Assembly: GCA_963821885.1 (NCBI GenBank)
Contig: CAWGFN010000002.1
Coordinates: forward strand, 558,001 to 622,000
Length of the DNA stretch: 64,000 nucleotides
Reading direction: 5' to 3'
Origin: Oleiagrimonas sp963821885
GTDB taxonomy: Bacteria; Pseudomonadota; Gammaproteobacteria; Xanthomonadales; Rhodanobacteraceae
Shown: one piece after another, positions 11,333 through 19,211 of the stretch
Numbering within the stretch: the stretch's first letter is position 1
Layout: the number at the start of each line of letters is the position of its first letter
The notes under the pieces: model-generated
Database searches by the model: none
What the model saw: the letters and a program-made list of their open reading frames with translations, nothing else
Told to the model about the DNA's origin: nothing
Program-made: the position numbers and the translations under genes

Positions 11333-12127
11333 ATGTACGCCCAGTGCCCCGAATGCCTGACCGTGTTCTCGTTCGACACCGCGACCGTCGCCCAGGCGCA
11401 CGGCAACGTGGCGTGCGGCAAGTGCGGGGCCACCTTCAACAGCCTGGCGACGCTGACCGAGGAGCTCCCCGAGGAGACCTACGAGACGCTGCCGGTGCAC
11501 GCCACCAACCCGGCACCGCCGGTGTTGATGATGAGCGTGGTGCGTGCAGACGACTCGGTGCAGGCGCCGCTGTTCTCGCATGCCCCTGACGAGCCGGCGG
11601 CGCATGAAAGCCACGCGCTGCCCTCGTTCGCCCGCCTGGAGCGCCTGCCCGAACGTCCCGCGCATACGCTGCGCTGGGTGCTGGCGTGCGCCGGCCTGGC
11701 CCTGCTGCTTGGCGTGCAGCTGGTCTGGGCCGAGCGTCGCCCGCTGCTGGCCGATGCGCAGACCGGACCTTGGCTGCGCGCGGCCTGCGCCACGCTAGGC
11801 TGTCGCCTGCCGCTGATCGCCAACACCGACAAGTTGCAGCTGGTCTCGCGTGACGTGCGCCCGCACCCCTCGGTGGCCGGCGCCCTGATCATCAGCGCCA
11901 CGGTGCGCAACGACGCGCGCTTCGCCCAACCCTACCCGGTGGTCGACATCACGCTGTCCGACCTGGATGGCAACCGGATCGCCATGCGCCGCTTCCGTCC
12001 CTCGGACTACCTGCCCGATCCATCCGCGCGCGCCAGTGGCCTGGCGCCGGGCGCCAGCGCGGCGATGGTGTTCGAGGTCAGGGATCCGGGCAAGAACGCG
12101 GTGGCCTTCGAATTCGGCTTCCAGTAG
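11333..12127 (+). CDS. Zinc-ribbon and DUF3426 membrane protein
   Basis: The first 45 residues form an MJ0042-type zinc ribbon with two Cys pairs (CPECLTVF and CGKCGATF). After a variable linker there is one membrane helix (about residues 115-133), then a DUF3426 domain containing an LGCRLPL motif, a KLQLVSRDVRPHP segment and beta-rich sequence to the C-terminus (264 residues in all). The role of this family is unknown; the topology suggests a cytoplasmic zinc ribbon and a periplasmic domain. A TACAAT box at 11320-11325 lies 7 nt before ATG, which suggests a leaderless message. prmA and fis flank it. Confidence 0.88.
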   Translation: MYAQCPECLTVFSFDTATVAQAHGNVACGKCGATFNSLATLTEELPEETYETLPVHATNPAPPVLMMSVVRADDSVQAPLFSHAPDEPAAHESHALPSFARLERLPERPAHTLRWVLACAGLALLLGVQLVWAERRPLLADAQTGPWLRAACATLGCRLPLIANTDKLQLVSRDVRPHPSVAGALIISATVRNDARFAQPYPVVDITLSDLDGNRIAMRRFRPSDYLPDPSARASGLAPGASAAMVFEVRDPGKNAVAFEFGFQ

Positions 12128-12319
12128 ATCGTTCCTCGCCGCCCGCGCGCCGCGGCCACGAGGACCCGCTACAAAATCACCGGCACCGCGAGTAGACTGG
12201 TCGACCTTGCGTGCGATCGCGGCCAGGGACGATGCCGGCCGACGCACGCCCAGAACCGAATCCAACAAGATGCGGCCGGGATTGCAAGCCGCACGGAAAC
12301 AGTCCAGGGGAAGACACTC

Positions 12320-12601
12320 GTGAATGCCGTCCGTATGCCACGCACAGGAGTCGATGCAAAGCCTCCCATGCGCAGCGCGCTCAGCGAATGCGTGAGCCGC
12401 ACCGCCCGCCGCTACCTGGTCGACATCGGCGACGCGCAATGCGAGGAAGGCCTGTTCGCCCTGGTCATGCGCGAGGTCGAGGCACCGCTCCTGCGCGAAG
12501 TGATGGCGTTCCACGAGAACAACCAGAGCCGCGCCGCCGCCGCGCTGGGCATCAACCGCGCCACCCTGCGCAAGAAGCTGGCCGCGCACGGGCTGATCTG
12601 A
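12320..12601 (+). CDS. fis: DNA-binding protein Fis
   Basis: The 93-residue product has the Fis core: VEAPLLREVMAFHENNQSRAAAALGINRATLRKKLAAHGL, a helix-turn-helix close to that of E. coli Fis. Fis bends DNA and regulates rRNA genes and recombination. GTG 12320 has GGGGAAG 6 nt upstream; an ATG at 12335 would give 88 residues. The prmA-zinc ribbon-fis-purH order is typical of the order. A heptamer repeat array starts 8 bp after its stop codon. Confidence 0.94.
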   Translation: MNAVRMPRTGVDAKPPMRSALSECVSRTARRYLVDIGDAQCEEGLFALVMREVEAPLLREVMAFHENNQSRAAAALGINRATLRKKLAAHGLI

Positions 12602-12609
12602 ATAGACTC

Positions 12610-12851
12610 GGGACTCGGGACTCGGGACTCGGGACTCGGGACTCGGGACTCGAAGAGTCTGAACCCAGCATCTGCCTCGTGACGTACCCGGGACCGTCGC
12701 CCGAACAAGCCCGCCGGGCGCATCCGGGTGGGCCGCCCCGCGGCCCCTTGGCGCGCACCGCATGGACGGCTCCTTCCCGGATGCGCTTCGCTTATCCGGG
12801 CTACGCGAGCGGCCACGGATTCGGGACTCCAAGCGCGTCACCCCAGCACTC
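12610..12851. repeat. Tandem duplication unit 1: six GGGACTC heptamers plus about 200 bp
   Basis: Six perfect GGGACTC copies (12610-12651) are followed by about 200 bp that recur almost unchanged in the next unit. Inside are two hairpins of a REP-like family: one around 12707-12732 (CCCG...CATCCGGG arms) and one at 12776-12800 with CCCGGAT and ATCCGGG arms. No coding function is visible. Units 1 and 2 fill most of the 587-bp fis-purH gap. Confidence 0.9.
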
Positions 12852-13080
12852 GGGACTCGGGACTCGGGACTCGGGACTCGGGACTCGAAGAGTCTGAACC
12901 CAGCATCTGCCTCGTGACGTACCCGGGACCGTCGCCCGGACAAGCCCGCCGGGCGCATCCGGGTGGGCCGCCCCGCGACCCCATGGCGCGCACCGCGTGG
13001 ATGGCTCCACCCCGGATGCGCTTCGCTTATCCGGGCCACGCGATCGGCCACGGATTCGGGACTCCAAGCGCGTCACCCCA
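12852..13080. repeat. Tandem duplication unit 2: five GGGACTC heptamers plus about 200 bp
   Basis: This direct repeat of unit 1 has five heptamers (12852-12886) instead of six. The following segment differs from unit 1 at roughly ten positions by eye, and its REP-like hairpin lies at 13011-13035. The change in heptamer number shows that the array length varies. Confidence 0.9.
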
Positions 13081-13130
13081 ACACCGGCCTCGTGACGCAC
13101 TCCAGGACCTGGCACAAGCCTGCGCCGGCC

Positions 13131-13159
13131 TCGGAACCACGCCCTGCTCCGGCTATAAT
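13131..13159 (+). promoter_or_regulatory. Predicted purH promoter
   Basis: A perfect TATAAT (13154-13159) lies 29 bp before the purH ATG. The hexamer at -35 with 17-nt spacing, TCGGAA, is weak (3/6), so an activator or extended contacts may be needed. No PurR-like palindrome is obvious. Confidence 0.6.
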
Positions 13160-13188
13160 CGACGGCTTCCCGCACCAAGGTCCGTCCG

Positions 13189-14772
13189 ATGTTCGACACC
13201 ACCCTCACCCCGGTCCGGCGCGCCCTGCTCAGCGTCTCGGACAAGCAAGGCCTGGCGGAACTGGCCAGTGGCCTGGACCAACTCGGTGCCGAGCTGATCT
13301 CCACCGGCGGCAGTGCCCGGGTGCTGCGCGAGGCGCACCTGCCGGTGCGCGAGGTCAGCGAGATCACCGGCTTTCCCGAAATCATGGCCGGGCGGGTCAA
13401 GACCCTGCACCCGAGGGTGCACGGCGGCCTGCTTGGCCGGCGCCACGTCGATGAGGACGTGATGGTCGAGCACGGCATCGAGCCGATCGACCTGCTGGTG
13501 GTGAACCTGTACCCGTTCGCGAGCACCGTCGCGCGTCCGGACTGCACCCTGGACGAGGCCATCGAGAACATCGACATCGGCGGCCCGGCCATGCTGCGCG
13601 CGGCGGCCAAGAACCACGACCGCGTGCTGGTGGTGGTCGACCCGGCCGACTACGCCGAGGTCATCCAGACCCTGCACGAGCACGGCGGCACCAGCATCGA
13701 CCTGCGCCGACGCCTCGCGGCCAAGGCCTTCGCCCATGCCGCCGCCTACGACGGCATGATCGCCGACTGGCTGGGCGCGCATGCCGGTGACGGCGAGGAT
13801 GGTCCGTTCGCGCCCACGTTGCACCTGGCGCTCAAGCGCAAGGCCACCCTTCGCTACGGCGAGAATCCGCACCAGGGTGGCGCGCTCTACGTGGAGCACG
13901 CCGCGCCCGCGCAGGGGATCGTGGCCACCGCGCAGGTTCTGGCCGGCAAGGAACTGTCGTACAACAACCTGGCCGACGCCGACGCCGCGCTGGAATGCGT
14001 GAAGGCGTTCCAGAACGTGCCGGCCTGCGTGATCGTCAAGCATGCCAACCCGTGCGGCGTGGCCCTGGGCCAGGACATCGGCGACGCCTACGAGCGCGCG
14101 CACGCCTGCGATCCGACCTCCGCCTTCGGCGGCATCATTGCCTTCAACCAGACCCTGGACGCGGCCACCGCGAGACTGATCCTCGACCGCCAGTTCGTCG
14201 AGGTGGTGCTGGCCCCGTCGATTGCGCCGGACGCGCTGGCGGCATTCGCCGACAAGCCCAACGTGCGCGTGCTGGCCACCGGCGCCTGGCCGGAACACCC
14301 CTCGGCCAGCTTCGATTACAAGCGGATCGCCGGCGGCCTGCTGGTGCAGGACAGCGATCGCGACACCCTGCTGGTGGACGACCTCAAGGTGGTCAGCAAG
14401 CGCGTACCCGACAGCGAGGAGCTGCGCGACCTGCTGTTCGCCTGGCACGCGGCCATGTACGTGAAGTCCAACGCCATCGTGTATGCCAGGTCGGGGCAGA
14501 CCATCGGCATCGGCGCTGGCCAGATGAGCCGCGTGATCAGCGCCAGGATCGCCGCCATGAAGGCCGCCGAGGCGGGCCTGGACGTGCCCGGCAGCGTGAT
14601 GGCCTCCGATGCCTTCTTCCCGTTCCGCGACGGCATCGACGCCGCCGCCGAGGCCGGCATCCGCGCGGTCATCCAGCCCGGCGGCTCACGCCGCGACGAA
14701 GAGGTGATCGCGGCGGCCGACGAGCACGGCATGGCGATGGTGTTCACCGGCATGCGCCATTTCCGCCACTGA
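13189..14772 (+). CDS. purH: Bifunctional AICAR formyltransferase / IMP cyclohydrolase
   Basis: PurH performs the last two steps of IMP synthesis: formyl transfer to AICAR, then ring closure. The 527-residue protein has the N-terminal MGS-like cyclohydrolase domain (ALLSVSDKQGLAELASGL, GRVKTLHPRVHGGLLGRR) and the C-terminal transformylase domain with LRYGENPHQGGALY, the KHANPCGVA motif carrying the catalytic Lys-His pair, SAFGGIIAFN, and an end block running from SDAFFPFRDGID to RDEEVIAAADEH. The length matches E. coli PurH (529). Confidence 0.98.
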   Translation: MFDTTLTPVRRALLSVSDKQGLAELASGLDQLGAELISTGGSARVLREAHLPVREVSEITGFPEIMAGRVKTLHPRVHGGLLGRRHVDEDVMVEHGIEPIDLLVVNLYPFASTVARPDCTLDEAIENIDIGGPAMLRAAAKNHDRVLVVVDPADYAEVIQTLHEHGGTSIDLRRRLAAKAFAHAAAYDGMIADWLGAHAGDGEDGPFAPTLHLALKRKATLRYGENPHQGGALYVEHAAPAQGIVATAQVLAGKELSYNNLADADAALECVKAFQNVPACVIVKHANPCGVALGQDIGDAYERAHACDPTSAFGGIIAFNQTLDAATARLILDRQFVEVVLAPSIAPDALAAFADKPNVRVLATGAWPEHPSASFDYKRIAGGLLVQDSDRDTLLVDDLKVVSKRVPDSEELRDLLFAWHAAMYVKSNAIVYARSGQTIGIGAGQMSRVISARIAAMKAAEAGLDVPGSVMASDAFFPFRDGIDAAAEAGIRAVIQPGGSRRDEEVIAAADEHGMAMVFTGMRHFRH

Positions 14773-14789
14773 AAACCCGTGGCACAACC

Positions 14790-15214
14790 CCTTCCCCGCT
14801 CCGCGGGGAAGGTGCCCCGCAGGGGCGGATGGGGGCGTTCGGCCAACGGCGTGTTCAATTGGAGCGCATGGCAGGCTCCGGGGCTGCGTTCTCGGTCATG
14901 GCGCGTACGGCGAGATGATCATCCCGACTCCGTTGCCTTGACCCCTCCCACGCCCTCCCCTTGCAGGGGAGGAGGTTTCGGCTCGTTTCGACATTGGCGC
15001 AGGCCGGATTCGACGATGATGCCTGCTCAAGTTCGTCATGTTCGCTTCGTTGCCTGACCCCACCCAACCCTCCCCTTGCAGGGGAGGGGGTTTCGGCTCG
15101 ATGCGGGGGCGCACATGGGCTGGGTCTCGTTGCCCACGCCTGAAGCCTGCGCCGAGTTCATCATCCCGGCTCCGTTGCCTTGCCCCACCCATGCCCTCCC
15201 CTTGCAGGGGAGGG
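14790..15214. repeat. Hairpin after purH and a three-copy, roughly 120-bp direct repeat
   Basis: The 478-bp gap between purH and the DUF2782 gene holds no gene. It begins with a perfect 10-bp stem (CCTTCCCCGC-TCC-GCGGGGAAGG, 14790-14812) that could stop purH transcription, though it lacks a T-tract. Then three direct copies of a roughly 120-bp unit start near 14915, 15028 and 15156. Each contains CCGTTGCCT-like sequence, CCCTCCCC/GGGGAGG hairpin arms (14953-14972, 15068-15088, 15194-15214) and a following TTTCGGCTCG or related tail. Confidence 0.85.
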
Positions 15215-15250
15215 TTCATGGCTCGATGCGGGGCGCGCCCGGACGGTCGC

Positions 15251-15733
15251 CTAGTTGCCGCTTTCGTCGCCATCCTTCTTTTTCTTCGGTCCGCCCCACT
15301 TGTAGATGGTGTAGTAGACCGGGCTGACCGGCGGTTGGCCGGCCTTGCGCGTCAGCTCGCCCTGCGAGTTGACCATGTAGGTCTGCGGCACGCCGTGCTC
15401 GGGAACCACGTGGATCATGTAGAGCTTGCCGCCGATGCGGTATTCCTCGACGCGGTCGGTGCCGACGCTGCGCACGTCGACGGTCGGCGGCGGCTGGTTG
15501 AGTCCATTGCGACCGGGCAGGTGGCCATCGCTGCCCATCGCCGGCAGCTCCGGCATGCCCTTCAGGGTGGAGCGGGCGGGCGTGGGCGCGGACGAGGCCG
15601 GCTTGACCCCGGGATCGTTGATGCCGGGCGGCGGCGGCACGGGTGCCTTGCCGGACGCATTCTGGGCGTGGGCGCAGACGGCGGCGGCCAGTCCCGCGGC
15701 GCCGATGAACAGAACTGTGGGCAAACGTGTCAT
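15251..15733 (-). CDS. DUF2782 family secreted protein
   Basis: The 160-residue product has a signal peptide (MTRLPTVLFIGAAGLAAAVCAHA), a Pro-rich linker, and a C-terminal DUF2782-like domain from about residue 85 (VDVRSVGTDRVEEYRIGGKLYMIHVVPE), ending in YYTIYKWGGPKKKKDGDE. The family has no known function, but a copy next to polA is common in Xanthomonadales. ATG 15733 has GGAGG 6 nt upstream, so it was chosen over the long overlapping frame. It is divergent from polA with about 78 bp between starts. Confidence 0.85.
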   Translation of the reverse strand: MTRLPTVLFIGAAGLAAAVCAHAQNASGKAPVPPPPGINDPGVKPASSAPTPARSTLKGMPELPAMGSDGHLPGRNGLNQPPPTVDVRSVGTDRVEEYRIGGKLYMIHVVPEHGVPQTYMVNSQGELTRKAGQPPVSPVYYTIYKWGGPKKKKDGDESGN

Positions 15734-15811
15734 GGCGCACCTCCGGAAGTCACCCACAGGATAGCGCGACCGGCGCGCGCGCAGGTGAACGTCGCATGCG
15801 AGAATCGTCGC

Positions 15812-18559
15812 ATGCCTTCCATGATCCTCATCGACGGGTCCTCGTACCTGTTCCGCGCCTTCCACGCCCTGCCGCCACTGACCAATGCCGAGGGCGAGCC
15901 CACCGGCGCGCTGTTCGGCGTGGTCAACATGCTGCGCGCCACGCTGAAATCCGGCGCCGACTACGTGGCCTTCGTGCAGGACGCCTCCGGGCCGACGTTC
16001 CGCAATGAAATGTACGACCAGTACAAGGCCAACCGCCCGCCGATGCCCGACGAGCTGCGCAGCCAGGTCGAGCCGATGCTGGCCATCGTCGAGGCCCAGG
16101 GCTTCCCGATCCTGCGCGTGCCCGGAGTGGAGGCCGACGACGTCATCGGCACCCTGGCGCGGCAGGCCGCCGCGCAGGGCATCGAGGTGGTCATTTCCAC
16201 CGGCGACAAGGACTTCGCGCAGCTGGTCGACGAGCACGTCACCCTGGTCAACACCATGACCAACACGCGCATGGATGCCGCCGGCGTGAAGGAGAAGTTC
16301 GGTGTCGCGCCCGAGCGCATCGTCGACTACCTGGCGCTGACCGGCGACAAGGTCGACAACGTGCCGGGCGTGGACAAGTGCGGCCCCAAGACCGCCGCCA
16401 AGTGGCTGGACACCTACGGCTCGCTGGACGCGATCATGGAACGGGCCGACGAGGTCGGCGGCAAGATCGGCGAGAACCTGCGCGCGGCGCTGGACCACCT
16501 GCCGCTGTCGCGCGACCTGGTCACCATCAAGACCGACGTCGAACTGGATGTCGGACCGACCGACCTGGCGCTGCGCGAGACCGACGTCGAGCGCCTGCGC
16601 GAGCTGTACACGCGCTATGAATTCCGTGCCGGCCTGAAGGACCTGGACGGCGACGCCGACGCGGCGGAACCGGCACCGGCCGCCAGCCAGGCCCCGGCCA
16701 CCCAGACCCTGCGCAACGCCGCCGACGAAGCCCCTGACGCCGATGCCGCCCAGCCGGGCACCTACGAACTGGTCACCACCGAAGACCAACTCAAGGCCTG
16801 GGTGGATCGCGTGGAAAAGGCCGAGCTGATCGCCTTCGACACCGAGACCACCTCGCTGGACGCGATGCGCGCGCAGGTGGTCGGCGTGTCGCTGGCCGTG
16901 GAAACGGGCAAGGCCGCCTACATCCCGGTGGCGCACGACTACCCCGGCGCGCCGAAGCAGCTGAGCCGCGAGACGGTGCTCGGCGCGCTGAAAGCCGTGC
17001 TGGAGGACCCGGAGCGTCCCAAGCTGGCCCAGCACGGCAAGTACGACATCAACGTGCTGGCCGGTCATGGCGTGAACGTGCGCGGCCTGGCGCACGACAC
17101 CATGCTCGAATCCTACGTGTGGAACGCCACCGCCACGCGCCACGACATGGACTCACTGGCGCAGCGCTACCTGGGTTACACCACCATCAAGTACAGCGAC
17201 GTGGCCGGCAAGGGCGCCAAGCAGATCGGCTTCGCCGAAGTCGACCTGGACACCGCCCGCGACTACGCCGCCGAGGACGCCGACATCACCCTGCGCCTGC
17301 ATCACGCGCTGTGGCCCAGGCTCGAGACCGAGCCGGGCCTGAAGGCCGTGTACACCGACATCGAGATGCCGCTGGTACCGGTGCTGGCGCGCATGGAAAA
17401 GCGCGGCGTGCTGATCGACGTGGACAACCTCAAGCACCAGAGCCAGGCGCTGGGCAAGCGCATGGTCGAGATCCAGGCCGAGGCCTACAAGGAGGCCGGG
17501 CGCGAGTTCAACCTGGCCTCGCCCAAGCAGCTGCAGGCCATCCTGTTCGACGAACTGGGCCTGCCGGTCAAGGTCAAGACCGGCAAGGGCGCGCCCTCGA
17601 CCAACGAGGAGGCGCTCGACGCCATCGCCGACGACCACCCGCTGCCGCGCCTGATCCTGGACTACCGCGGCCTGGCCAAGCTGCGCTCGACCTACACCGA
17701 CAAGCTGCCGGAGATGGTCAACCCGGACACCGGCCGCGTGCACACCAGCTACCACCAGGCGGTGGCCGCCACCGGGCGCCTGTCCTCGTCGGATCCGAAC
17801 CTGCAGAACATCCCGGTGCGCACCGAGGAGGGTCGGCGCATCCGCCAGGCCTTCGTGGCGCCGGAAGGCTGCGTGGTGATGGCCGCCGACTACTCGCAGA
17901 TCGAGCTGCGCATCATGGCCCACCTGTCCGGCGACGAGGGCCTGCTCAAGGCCTTCAAGGAAGGCGCCGACATCCACCGCGCCACCGCCGCCGAGGTGTT
18001 CGGCGTCAAGCCCGACGACGTCCAACCCAACCAGCGCCGCGCCGCCAAGGCGATCAACTTCGGCCTGATGTACGGGATGAGCGCGTTCGGCCTGGCGCGC
18101 AACCTGGGCATCGACCGCGGCGAGGCCAGCGACTACATCGCCACCTATTTCGCCCGCTACCCGGGCGTGCGCGAGTTCATGGACCGCACCCGCGAGAAGG
18201 CCCACGAGACCGGCTACGTCGAGACCCTGTTCGGCCGGCGCCTGTACCTGGACAACCTCAAGGCCCGCAACCAGGCGCTGCGTGCCGGCGCCGAGCGCGC
18301 GGCGATCAACGCGCCCATGCAGGGCACCGCCGCCGACATCATCAAGCGCGCCATGCTCGCCGTGGACACCTGGCTGGGCGATCGCGAGGACGCCGCCATG
18401 CTGATGCAGGTGCACGACGAGCTGGTGTTCGAGGTGCGAGAGGATGCCGTCGAGGCGATCCGCACCGGTGTCACCGAGCGCATGCAGGGCGCGGCCGAGC
18501 TGGCGGTGCCACTGATCGTCGACGTGGGTGTCGGCGCCAACTGGGACGAGGCCCACTGA
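15812..18559 (+). CDS. polA: DNA polymerase I
   Basis: The 915-residue PolA has all three domains. The 5'-nuclease domain is at residues 1-290 (LIDGSSYLFRAFHALPPL, GVEADDVIGTLA, GDKVDNVPGV). A 3'-5' exonuclease domain follows from about 320, with an intact FDTETTSLD motif at about 342. The polymerase domain has DYSQIELRIMAHLSGDE at about 692, RRAAKAINFGLMYGMSAFGLA in the fingers and QVHDELVFEV at the palm. It fills gaps and removes primers in replication and repair. The ATG at 15812 begins the conserved N-terminus; GAGAAT ends 6 nt before it, so the message may be leaderless. Confidence 0.97.
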   Translation: MPSMILIDGSSYLFRAFHALPPLTNAEGEPTGALFGVVNMLRATLKSGADYVAFVQDASGPTFRNEMYDQYKANRPPMPDELRSQVEPMLAIVEAQGFPILRVPGVEADDVIGTLARQAAAQGIEVVISTGDKDFAQLVDEHVTLVNTMTNTRMDAAGVKEKFGVAPERIVDYLALTGDKVDNVPGVDKCGPKTAAKWLDTYGSLDAIMERADEVGGKIGENLRAALDHLPLSRDLVTIKTDVELDVGPTDLALRETDVERLRELYTRYEFRAGLKDLDGDADAAEPAPAASQAPATQTLRNAADEAPDADAAQPGTYELVTTEDQLKAWVDRVEKAELIAFDTETTSLDAMRAQVVGVSLAVETGKAAYIPVAHDYPGAPKQLSRETVLGALKAVLEDPERPKLAQHGKYDINVLAGHGVNVRGLAHDTMLESYVWNATATRHDMDSLAQRYLGYTTIKYSDVAGKGAKQIGFAEVDLDTARDYAAEDADITLRLHHALWPRLETEPGLKAVYTDIEMPLVPVLARMEKRGVLIDVDNLKHQSQALGKRMVEIQAEAYKEAGREFNLASPKQLQAILFDELGLPVKVKTGKGAPSTNEEALDAIADDHPLPRLILDYRGLAKLRSTYTDKLPEMVNPDTGRVHTSYHQAVAATGRLSSSDPNLQNIPVRTEEGRRIRQAFVAPEGCVVMAADYSQIELRIMAHLSGDEGLLKAFKEGADIHRATAAEVFGVKPDDVQPNQRRAAKAINFGLMYGMSAFGLARNLGIDRGEASDYIATYFARYPGVREFMDRTREKAHETGYVETLFGRRLYLDNLKARNQALRAGAERAAINAPMQGTAADIIKRAMLAVDTWLGDREDAAMLMQVHDELVFEVREDAVEAIRTGVTERMQGAAELAVPLIVDVGVGANWDEAH

Positions 18560-18690
18560 ACTCGCCGACCAGGCCGGAAGTCATGGATCGGAAAATCGGC
18601 AACCCATTGATTTTCATGGCCATGAATCGACCCTGAATCTTTCCGGCACGACCTTGCAACTTTGTCCGGGCGGCCGCATCTAATGTCTCG

Positions 18691-18806
18691 AACGCACGCA
18701 ATGGCGTTCGACTCACTCACCTCCCTGAGTGAATCCCCCGAGATAAGGGTCCCCCCTGACCCCTATCCCGCCCCGGGAGTCCCCCCCTGGCTCCCGGGGC
18801 TTTTTT
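18691..18806 (+). ncRNA. sX13: sX13-like small regulatory RNA with C-rich loops, downstream of polA
   Basis: About 116 nt with three or four hairpins and a terminator. TCACTCA/TGAGTGA (18713-18732) has loop CCTCCC. GATAAGGGT/ACCCCTATC (18742-18767, one mismatch) has loop CCCCCCTG. CCCCGGGAG/CTCCCGGGG (18771-18799) has a C7 loop and is followed by CTTTTTT, serving as the rho-independent terminator. A 5' AACGC/GCGTT stem starts at 18691. A TCTAAT -10-like box (18679-18684) fits a start at 18691, with TTGCAA upstream at 19-nt spacing. The known Xanthomonas sX13 is about 115 nt, lies downstream of polA and uses C-rich loops to pair with G-rich mRNA sites. The match in place, length and loop chemistry is strong; homology itself is inferred from memory. 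Confidence 0.85.
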
Positions 18807-18895
18807 ATGCCCGAAACTGAACGGCGCGGCGCGCACCGGCGGCGCGGATCGGACGCACGCCGGTATGATCGGGCTTTCACGTTAGGGAGAAGCGC

Positions 18896-19117
18896 ATGCG
18901 CATCGCATTGATGGTGATTGGACTGATCCTGCTGGTGGCCGGCGTCTGGGTGGCCTTCGGACACGGTGCTTACAACACCGACGAAACCATCGCCCAGCTG
19001 GGCCAGCATGCCTTCAAGGTCACGCACGAGAAGTCCATCCCGACCTGGCTGGGCTATGCCGGCATCGCGGTCGGCGCCGTGCTGGCGCTCGCCGGCCTGC
19101 TCCGCGGCAAGCGCTGA
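18896..19117 (+). CDS. Small two-helix membrane protein of unknown function
   Basis: The 73-residue protein has two predicted membrane segments (residues 4-22 and about 51-68) joined by a polar loop of about 30 residues. AGGGAGAAGCGC before ATG is a good ribosome binding site, and a TATGAT box lies about 27 bp upstream. I do not recognise a family. It sits alone between the sX13-like RNA and uvrD, and a strong terminator follows. Confidence 0.75.
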   Translation: MRIALMVIGLILLVAGVWVAFGHGAYNTDETIAQLGQHAFKVTHEKSIPTWLGYAGIAVGAVLALAGLLRGKR

Positions 19118-19136
19118 GCTTTCCCCGCGTCGCCAC

Positions 19137-19161
19137 AAAGCCCGCCGCCGGCGGGCTTTTT
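19137..19161 (+). terminator. Rho-independent terminator after the small membrane protein gene
   Basis: The perfect stem AAAGCCCGCC-GCC-GGCGGGCTTT is followed by more T residues, 19 bp after the stop codon at 19117. Confidence 0.9.
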
Positions 19162-19211
19162 CCTGCCCGCGCGCCCGCAGGTGCGCGGTCGGGTGCCGCT
19201 ACAATGGCGCG

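Noticed and set aside
12707..12732. Rho-independent terminator after fis.
   Set aside because: The hairpin belongs to the repeat family and has no T-tract.
12610..12886. Heptamer arrays as a possible CRISPR.
   Set aside because: Units are 7 bp, contiguous and without spacers.
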